Assembly (NCBI GenBank): GCA_022494885.1
Contig: JAGVSM010001347.1
Coordinates: forward strand, 1 to 64,000
Direction: 5' to 3'
DNA length: 64,000 nt
DNA from: Micrasema longulum
Lineage: Eukaryota > Arthropoda > Insecta > Trichoptera > Brachycentridae
How positions within the stretch are numbered: the stretch's first letter is position 1; each line of letters begins with the position of its first letter. The translations under genes and the position numbers were made by a program. Under the pieces are notes generated by a model. The model was not told the origin of the DNA. It searched no databases and saw only the letters and a list, made by a program, of their open reading frames with translations. Below are positions 56,840 through 64,000 of this stretch, one piece after another.

Positions 56840-57820
56840 AACAAGTCATCGCTTCAGTTCGTTTTTGTCCAACACAAATCTCCAGAAATAGAGCTTTAAA
56901 GTTTTTTTTTTTCGAAAAAGGCATACATAATGACCACAACTTCGTTAGAAAACCCCTTAAATAAAAAAAAAACATTTTCATTAAAATTATAACTCCTGTA
57001 CACCTAACTCAATTCTATTAAAAATGTTAAGTTGGACAAAAACAAACTAAAGCGACAAAGTGCTAAACAGAAATGCGGGCGGAGGGATTAAGTAATATAA
57101 TTATTTCCGAAGCCATAAATATTTTTCTAAGAAGGTGGAGGTATATTTAAGAAGAAGGGTCATCTTATTTTTGAAATAGTCAAGTAAGTATAGATACAGC
57201 GTGATACTTTGGTACCACGTAACCAGTAGATAATAAGTCACTTGTATGTATGAGTTGATGGATACAATGCTAATAGGTATACACTTATGCGGGAAGCCCA
57301 ATATTCTTCTATTTTTTTTTTCTTGATCGTAATTTATTGAATTAAATGGGCTATGTATAGCGTGTGAGCTCGCCAATATATGACAGTAAAAATTTTATTG
57401 TCTTTGAATTTCCTAGAGTTTTAACCATCGAAAAAAAAAGAAGATTGCAAATCAAATCAACAGACAATGGAAATTTGATGTGTATTATTTTAATAGATTG
57501 TTTATAACAGAAAAATACATAGAGAAATATGCATTTTTATTTTTTGTAATAAAAACAGTCTAGTAAATTCGAATAAATAAAAATACGCTTTATATTCACA
57601 ATATTAATTAAAATGCAAAAATAACATTGAATACTTGAAAAATAATTATTATTTAGTGTTACAAACATAATTTAAAAAACGGATAGCGATTAAAAGTAAA
57701 AACTATCTTTAGTTTAATTCTTATAGCGATAAATACATAAACATTATAAAACAGGAATTATACAAATACAAAAATAATATTGTAACTAGGCGGCTACCTA
57801 CACGGTTAAATTTCGAAACA
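56840..57820. other. AT-rich interval, unassigned
   Basis: Reverse frames 56981-56751 and 57376-57101 have no recognisable family. Nothing else supported. Confidence 0.4.
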
Positions 57821-57825
57821 CCACG

Positions 57826-58195
57826 CAATTTCTTATCTCGGCTACGCTATGTAAAATGAAAAAAAATATTTAAATTAATAATTTTATCACGTCATGAAGT
57901 CGCCCCTGGGTAGCGCCTGCTAACGTCAATCAACAAAAACATCCTCGTTTTAATTAGAATATTTCGGCTACGCCATGAATCTCTTTTTTTAAATAATTTC
58001 TCACGTCACAAAGTCGCCCCTGGGTAGCGCCTGCTAACGTCAATCAACAAAACATCCTCGTTTTTATAACAGTATTTCGGCTACGCCATGAATTTCTTAT
58101 AAAAAATGTCAAAACGTCACAAAGCCACTCTCTGAGTGTCGCTACTGACATCATTTACAAAAACATAATTATTTGTGCTTTTTTCAGGTACGCAA
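57826..58195 (+). repeat. Tandem repeat, about 113-bp unit, three copies and parts
   Basis: Unit starts with cgtcac(a/g)aagtcgcc at 57890, 58004 and 58115; spacing is 114 and 111 bp. Within units: 'cccctgggtagcgcctgc', taacgtcaatcaacaaaaac, catcctcgtttt, 'tatttcggctacgccatgaa'. Units 1 and 2 are nearly identical, unit 3 is diverged, and a partial unit (ctcggctacgc) lies just before. Less AT-rich than the flanks. No coding capacity. Confidence 0.85.
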
Positions 58196-58199
58196 CATT

Positions 58200-60295
58200 T
58201 TTTTAAAATACACCTACCTAACCGATAAAATACTATTAGTAATTAAAACCAAGGTGTGCTTTAAAGTTCCGTATGGCCAAATAATATTATTTATTATTAG
58301 AATATTATTGACATGTAGTTCAAGCATTGCTGCATTCACGTTGCTTTACTTCTGAGAGCTCAACTGCTTTGTTTTTCTATGGTTATGTTTACTGTCATCT
58401 GTCATGTATTGGCGAGCTCACAGGCTATACTTACGCCAATTAAATTTTGCGTAGATACAATTCAACTGCAGCTTTAATGTCAGTTAAAAGTGTTTTTGAT
58501 ACATAAAAATAATAGTATTAAATACGCACTTATAAAAAGACTTACATATTTTATACACTTTAATTTTAACAAAATAATTTCCGATATATTATAGATAACT
58601 GAGAATATACATTATAGAAATTTTGACTATTTTACCCGATATATTGAAGTTGATTTCCTTTTTGAGCCAAATATATGTTTGTTCGTAATGATTGTTCGTG
58701 CTACGCAAGATTGTATACGAAATATGTTTTTTGACACGCGGTAAAAATTGAAGCATTTTATCACATGGCGCTGTTTCTCGAAAATGCGTGAAAAACTTTA
58801 GAGAATGAACTATTTTAAACTACGCCACATATTTACTCGGATATACCAATGATAGTATAAATAGTTGTGATATATTAATGGTTTTCAGAATGCCAACTCA
58901 TCAATCAGCAGAACTTTCCGACGAGAACTTGTTAAGGCACGTGAGGAGTAATTTTAGAACTACAAAACTTTAAAAAATCATCGCGCTTATAATACGAGGC
59001 ATAAAAATGTGAATTTTTGTTTGGTTTGATTGTCCATATACTTATATAAAAAAACGCTAAACTTTCTCATAAGGTATTCCTCATAAATAAAATAAATGAG
59101 GATATAAAGCATATTTATTGCCAATGTTTCGTCAACATTTAAATTATGTTTATCCAAATATGTACATAAACCGCAGATTTATGTGAAGTGTTCAAATAAA
59201 TATGCAAGTGGAAAAAGCTACTAGTTGAACATTTTTTCGGCATTGGTTTTTTTAAATCCCAAATAAATATATCAATCCACCCTTATGCTCAACCCTAAAA
59301 TCATGCAGTCGACATTAATTTATGTTAAAGAAAATGGAAGAAAATGGATGAAGCCTTATGCCCTATTGTAATCATTTCGGTATGTCAAAAGGGTTTATCT
59401 TGGTTTATTTGACATGACACATCTAGCGAAGCTTTCTGACTTATTTATATTTACAGTGACGGAAAATTGCGAAATTCTGTTTTCTGATTTTCTTTATTTG
59501 ACTTATGGACTAAATTATTTGGTTTAGGAAACCAATCTGAATTATGTGAAAGAACACATTTTTTATAGGGTATATTAAGTTATATTATATAATATAATAT
59601 ATATTGCAATTATTTCAGAAAGCTGAACTTTTAAAGCTACGAGAAGTTGATTGCTAGCAATGTCTAAAATATGTTTTTATGCGCCAACATTTATTTCCTA
59701 AAAAAATAATAAAGATTTAGTAAAAGACTTAGTCAAAGATTTAATAGTTTATTGAAATCCGCTACTGTAAATCCAGACTCGCAAACTAATATATGCTCCG
59801 AAACTATTTAATGCATTTCATAAGGACAATACGGTAAAGATTAATTATTTGAATTTATTTCGCTTAAAATTTTTGTTGAAAGCTGATTTAAGAAGCTTTT
59901 TTGTTTAATGAATAAGACAAATATTTTCATTATTATGGAATTTTTATTAACAAAATATTAGCACTTTACTAAGTGTTCTAATATTAGTATTTATTTTTTC
60001 ACATCTTTCGTATTCTTCCAAATATCCTTTATTAAAATTTAAAATATTTTTTTTACCCACAAGCAGGCCGAGCCTTTGTGTTTTTTTTCGTGTTGTGTAA
60101 TTGTGTTTTTTGTATTCGCAACTTATGAATACATATTGTAGAATGCAAAGAAAAAAAGGTTATTAATAAATTAAATAAAAGAATTGAAAAAAATAATTGG
60201 ATAAACATACATATATGCTTTCACACGACTACATAATCCAAACACATACAGAATTGATAATTTTTCCTCCAATACATCATATTAAACCATCTTTT
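58200..60295. other. AT-rich interval, unassigned
   Basis: 58320-58450 is slightly less AT-rich (gctcaactgctttgtttttc, 'ggcgagctcacaggcta') and could belong with the preceding array. 59585-59610 is a TATA-rich stretch. No gene recognised. Confidence 0.4.
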
Positions 60296-60299
60296 TTGC

Positions 60300-60900
60300 A
60301 TATGTAGACAGTAATAACAAATTACACCAAGACACTGTGAGAATCATTATTAAAATATTATTTAGAGCCCCGATACAGATATATGAGGAAATACTCAAAA
60401 AACCACACTTACACTTACAAAAACTATTTTAACTCAAATAACAGACATAATCCCAACAATGCGCAACATACAAATTGTATAATCACTAGCTACTCAACAC
60501 AAAGACAGTTTAATCAAATGTTATTGATTGATTTGGTGTTTGTTTTGTAGAACTCCATATTTACATTTATAATATTAGAAATCAAACACTGATTTGACTC
60601 TACTGAACACTTTGTTTTATTTTTACAAATATACTAAATATAAAAACAAAAACTTCATGGCACGGAATTTTTGTTTTTATATTTGTAAAAATAAAATAAA
60701 GTGTTCAGTAGACTCAAATCAGTAATTGATTTCTTATATAAGTTTAAACAAATGTTAACTAACACTACTTTCAGACAAAGCGAATTAGAATATTATTCAA
60801 TTTGATTCTATAACCTACTTCCACTGTCCATTAAAACAATAAATAAGGAAAAAGTCTTCAAAAGGCCACATTTTGTATTGTGGATTCTGTTGTTTTATAT
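60300..60900 (+). pseudogene. Degraded LINE RT C-terminus, split by a hairpin
   Basis: 60320-60420 gives HQDTVRIIIKILFRAPIQIY, similar to the 'LQxxxIRIIxxxxxxxP' segment. 60745-60880 gives MLTNTTFRQSELEYYSI and FYNLLPLSIKTINKEKVFKR, similar to 'RLTxTxxRxSFxYxGxxxYNxLPxxIKxI...FK'. Spacing fits once the 160-bp hairpin at 60577-60735 is removed. Many stops; family assignment moderate. Confidence 0.5.
60577..60735. repeat. Hairpin, about 70-bp arms
   Basis: Left arm 60577-60654 and right arm 60666-60735 are reverse complements with a few mismatches and one small insertion (agaaatcaaacactgatttg ... caaatcagtaattgatttct). Loop about 11 bp (tcatggcacgg). It interrupts RT-derived sequence. It may be a MITE or a local inverted duplication. 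Confidence 0.85.
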
Positions 60901-61184
60901 AAAAAAATGTTTTTTTGGAAAATTTGTGAGGATTTAAAATAAAATTACCATGAGGAATGTTCCTCTGAAGTTTTGCAGTCTGGCCCTGAAACACCGTGTA
61001 TATTATATTTAAAGACTTCTATTACGACTAGAGACTTGAATATTTAATCAATTTGCCTAAACGATTTTTACTGTATCCGGGTGGATGAAAAATACACTTC
61101 TGCGTGTGAATATAACTTTAATCCTGGAGGAGTATTTATGACTCGATGGCACTTTTCTGAAAAAAAATGGAGAGAGAAAATGTC

Positions 61185-61398
61185 CACCTCGTAGTGTAAT
61201 TGTTGGTGCATCCACCTACGATGCTTAAAGTACTAGATTCAGTTCCTCAGAAAGTCGACATGAAATATAAGTTTAAAGGGTGGGCTCACACTGCAATATT
61301 TTAATTTCTCTGAACTGACACCTGAAACGTAAAACTAGTCTTTTTTCATTTCTTTAACTGATGATCGGGTGCGGATAAGAATTTGATGATGATGATTT
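61185..61398 (+). repeat. SINE, diverged full-length copy
   Basis: Head cacctcgtagtgtaattgtt, B-box degraded to agattcagttcc, body 'aagggtgggctcacactgca' and cacctgaaacgtaaaactag, tail gatgatgatt. Confidence 0.65.
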
Positions 61399-61439
61399 CA
61401 AAAAACGTAAGTATCCATGTAATCAATTGATCCTAACCA

Positions 61440-61820
61440 TTCTGATAGCTCAGACCCGCTCAGAGCTACGACTTTGAACAAAAGTCTTATAAGTTGCAAT
61501 TTACACAGAAAAAATATAAAACTGGTTATGCTAGTATACACCATTAAGAGATAGAAAAGAGAGACGATGTGGTTTGGTGGAAAAGATTGGTCCGGTTGGG
61601 TCACATAGTAAGAATATTTTATGATAGATGGACAAAACGTGAAAACCGAGGAATACAAGGCTTCAAAAATGCTCACCAATTAGATAGTAAGATTATATTT
61701 TGAGGTTTGAAGAGAGACAATGGATGCGGACGGCACGGAACCAGCAAAAGTAAAAGAGGCATGATGATTATTTTGTCCTGCAGTAGACCAACATGGACTG
61801 ATTAAGATAATGGACGACTT
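61440..61820 (+). pseudogene. RTE/L1-like LINE C-terminal fragment
   Basis: Read across frames: SELRLLNKSLISC, LRDRKERR, WWKRLVRLGHIVR then DRWTKR, REYKRSKNAHQLDSKI, RQWMRTARNQQK and DDYFVLQ near the end. These match 'SExWxLxKxLxxxL ... LRDRxRNxxIRxRT ... LGHxxRxxDxRWxKxVLEWxP ... WxxxAxNRxxWxxLxEAYxxQW'. Several frameshifts. The reverse-strand frame across it (61679-61398) is a shadow. Confidence 0.65.
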
Positions 61821-62074
61821 CCGTTGTGATACAATTTAGTATTTTACTTATTTTGATCGGCTCATTATTTCATGAAACAAGGATAAATTGATTTATTGAT
61901 GCATTTACAATAACCCCCTCTATTGTCCATCCTTCGGGAAACAAAATGGCGTCCTGCCATATCCATCACTTCTGTCATGTGAAAACGGGTAATTTGGAAC
62001 CGCAGAGAAGAAAATCAATTTCACACCTATTTTGATACTCAGGCGAAATTTGATAAATATTATTTTGAGATAAT

Positions 62075-62215
62075 CATTTATTTATTTATTTTATTTATAA
62101 TTTCAAGTACAAAAATAATTATTCTGGCGGACTTATTGCTAAAAGCAATGTCTTCCAGCCAACCAAAAAACAAACTAGTCAAAAGAAAAGTTAGTCAAAA
62201 ATTTCTACTAAAATA
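62075..62215 (-). repeat. LINE 3' end with hairpin motif, reverse strand
   Basis: The reverse strand reads ggaagacattgcttttagca then ataagtccgcc, the hairpin motif shared with 17700, 19536 and 38240, and ends in aaataaataaataaatg-type tail (forward 62075-62100). Confidence 0.55.
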
Positions 62216-62224
62216 CCATAAATC

Positions 62225-62435
62225 AGGCGGGTGAACGATCATCAAGATCTTGATTATTATGGTGTAAGGATGTCTTTCTTTACAAATCAGCTAAAGAATC
62301 TGTATAGTTAGCCTATGCTTTTTACTTAATCTAAAAATCTATCATCTGTCTTTGCTGCTTATTTCTGTTCCTTATATTTTTTTATTCCTTTGTAAAAATT
62401 TCTTTAATTGTAATGTTTATAATGGACTTTGTCCG

Positions 62436-62486
<51 letters not shown>

Positions 62487-62490
62487 ATAT
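62225..62490 (+). pseudogene. Jockey-like LINE extreme 3' end with (TAAA)n tail
   Basis: Begins with the last codons of an ORF2, DLDYYGVRMSFFTNQLKNLY and a stop, aligned with DLDFFGLSLQRFKRALNK of the 56.3-kb copy. The 3' UTR ends aatggactttgtccg followed by about 14 TAAA units (62433-62490). Only about 260 bp of the element is present. Confidence 0.65.
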
Positions 62491-62494
62491 AGAT

Positions 62495-62745
62495 CAAAAG
62501 ATACATACAAGTACATTAAATAAAATAATCTTTCTTTATTAAAACTAACAGCTGTTTTTTTTTAATTATTAGGTAAAGTTTCCACATATTCACTTATTAA
62601 AGTATGGTATGTTATACATATTAAATAATAAGGAATGTGCAATCAGATAGTGATTTTCGAAGGATAGAGAGAGAGAAAACAAAGAAAGAAAAAAGGATAA
62701 AAAAATATATTTCTAAAAAGAACACAAAATTCAGGTAATTCAACA
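62495..62745. repeat. A-rich and GA-rich simple sequence
   Basis: Contains a GAGA stretch at 62665-62690 (gatagagagagagaaaac). No gene. Confidence 0.4.
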
Positions 62746-62749
62746 ATGT

Positions 62750-63050
62750 TTGAGTATGTCCAAATGCTTGCGGACTGGCTGGGTTTTCTCCCTAGGGAGT
62801 TGTTCATGGCATTTACAGGGCTTACGACCTGTCATTGACTGGTTTCAGCTCTTTTACTTCACAAAAGTCAACAGATGGAAAAGTTGAAGAAATGTGGATG
62901 TTCAAACATGAGCAGAATGGTGAATATTACACAGTGTGTAAAGTGGCCACTTAAACTAGCCAATGACAGGTCATAAGCCCTGTAAATGCCTAGACATCCA
63001 TATTTCTTTTCTCAAAAACGTTTTCCCTCTCTGTTGAAATAAATTTAAAA
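62750..63050. mobile_element. Foldback family copy L, both ends, deleted centre
   Basis: Left end gagtatgtccaaatgcttgc, ggactggctgggttttctcc, ctagggagttgtt; then 'ggcatttacagggcttacga', 'ctgtcattgactggttt'; then the right arm tttcagctcttttacttcac, 'gtcaacagatggaaaag', 'ggccacttaaactagccaat', 'ccctgtaaatgcctagac', 'tctctgttgaaataaattt'. Confidence 0.8.
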
Positions 63051-63059
63051 ATTCGGGTA

Positions 63060-63365
63060 GTTCAGGATTCTTAGGAGATAAAAATGATCAGGCGTTTTTC
63101 GAGGGTTGCTTGAGAAAGTGCATTTTTTATTTGAAGAGATAGCTCATTGTAAAGTTAAGCAGCTTGAACGGGAAAAAGGATAGCTGAAAAACGACGTGAT
63201 ATGACGAGGAATGGAGTGTTCTTTCCCGAGAAGAGCGAAGAAAAAGACCATGATCAGAAAGGTAAATAAATTTTTTAACAAGATATTTAAGAGCGCAAGG
63301 ATTGTGAAAAATATTATAAAGAAGTACGAGAAATTAAAGGTTTATGCGCTGATAAAAATGAAGCC
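63060..63365 (-). pseudogene. Possible LINE RT tail, reverse strand
   Basis: The reverse strand near 63160-63065 reads YNELSLQIKNALSQATLEKR then LIIFIS, which fits the 'YNxLPxxIKxxxSxxxFKKxLKxxL' terminal motif. The upstream part (63365-63165) has frame breaks and no firm landmarks. Weak call. Confidence 0.4.
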
Positions 63366-63584
63366 ACTTGAGTTTGAAACGAAAGGATGATACATGGTCA
63401 TATTTATTATTGACCATGTATGTGAATTTTCGTAACGTAATGTGTAATAATCAAATCAAAAATGTATCCTCATCTAATTGTGAATTAGTCTCCATACCCG
63501 TTTCCCAATGTATTAGTTTTTCCGTCCACTGGCGTATCAGGCACTGTATTCGCACTCATATCGCAGGGTATCTAGATAACTTAT

Positions 63585-63755
63585 GTAAAATGGGCCACTG
63601 AAACCAGCCAATGACAGGTCATAAGCCCTGTAAATGCCTAGACTCCCATATTTCTTTCTCAAAAATGTTTTTCCTCTCTGTTGCAACAAATTAAAATATA
63701 AACAACTCCCTAGGGAGAAAATCCAGCCAGTCTGCAAGCATTTGGAAATACTCTG
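63585..63755 (-). mobile_element. Foldback family copy M (right arm and end)
   Basis: Reverse arm accagccaatgacaggtcat, aagccctgtaaatgcctaga, 'cctctctgttgcaacaaatt', then the end block caactccctagggagaaaat, ccagccagtctgcaagcatt. The left arm is missing. The overlapping reverse frame (63737-63537) is not a gene. Confidence 0.75.
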
Positions 63756-63759
63756 ATTG

Positions 63760-64000
63760 CGCTACTTGCCCATTAGCAGATGAACGCTCGAATTGCTGGT
63801 TCGCGGGATGCGTTATCTTTTATTAGCTTTGCCACAGAACCCTATATACAATGACTGCAACCACCTACTTTATTCTGGGTTCTGCACCTTTATTGTCTGG
63901 AACTTTTGTCGCGGCAGTCACGATCAGATCCGATCTTGTGGTCACGAAGGGGGGGCACTTGACGAATTACACAATCCGGTGGATTTAATAGTTATTGATT
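63760..64000. other. Terminal stretch, unassigned
   Basis: Less AT-rich than most of the window (for example cgcggcagtcacgatcagat). No frame or repeat recognised before the window ends. Confidence 0.4.

Noticed and set aside
57826..58195. CRISPR-like array
   Set aside because: Units are contiguous 113-bp tandem repeats without spacers, in eukaryotic transposon-rich DNA.
61398..61679. 93-codon reverse-strand frame
   Set aside because: Shadow of an RTE-like LINE C-terminus and SINE tail on the forward strand.

Overview
This is AT-rich eukaryotic DNA, most probably from an insect. The evidence is its composition, Jockey- and RTE-like non-LTR retrotransposon (LINE) remnants, tRNA-derived SINEs ending in GATGAT-type tails, (TAAA)n-tailed LINE 3' ends, foldback elements and a Tc1/mariner-like transposase fragment. 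Several LINE 3' ends carry a short hairpin motif that I associate from memory with lepidopteran LINEs, so Lepidoptera is a reasonable but unproven guess. I see no bacterial features and no convincing host gene, exon, tRNA gene or rRNA gene. The window reads as intergenic or intronic DNA built from old, mostly broken transposable elements.

Layout. 1-5 kb: diverged AT-rich sequence, SINE copies, a first copy of the dominant foldback family, a 99-bp near-perfect hairpin and a large inverted repeat (3.69-4.13 kb). 5-12 kb: an R1/LOA-like LINE remnant, a CATA microsatellite, more foldback copies, a Jockey-like 3' end and SINEs. 12-25 kb: a SINE with a palindromic 5' junction, foldback copies, four reverse transcriptase (RT) C-terminal fragments on both strands, a hammerhead-like motif at 23.2 kb and a GC-rich palindromic MITE with TTA target duplication at 25.2 kb. 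25-39 kb: at least seven LINE fragments, SINEs (two with clear target-site duplications), a possible solo LTR (36.1-36.4 kb) and LINE debris. 39-47 kb: a MITE nested in LINE 3' sequence, a cluster of three foldback copies, a short tandem repeat, and a Tc1/mariner-like transposase gene split by a LINE insertion. 47.9-50.5 kb: the longest coding remnant, a 5'-truncated Jockey-like ORF2 with two frame breaks. 51-64 kb: further RT C-termini, two tandem-repeat arrays, hairpins, a (TAAA)n tail and two more foldback copies.

How parts relate. The autonomous elements visible are LINE lineages (only 3' parts survive, as expected for 5'-truncated insertions) and one transposase. Non-autonomous partners are the tRNA-head SINE, whose tail suggests RTE-type mobilisation, and several foldback/MITE families. 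All coding remnants carry stops or frameshifts, so nothing here looks active. Boundaries marked as approximate were set by eye from internal sequence comparison; superfamily names need a profile search.
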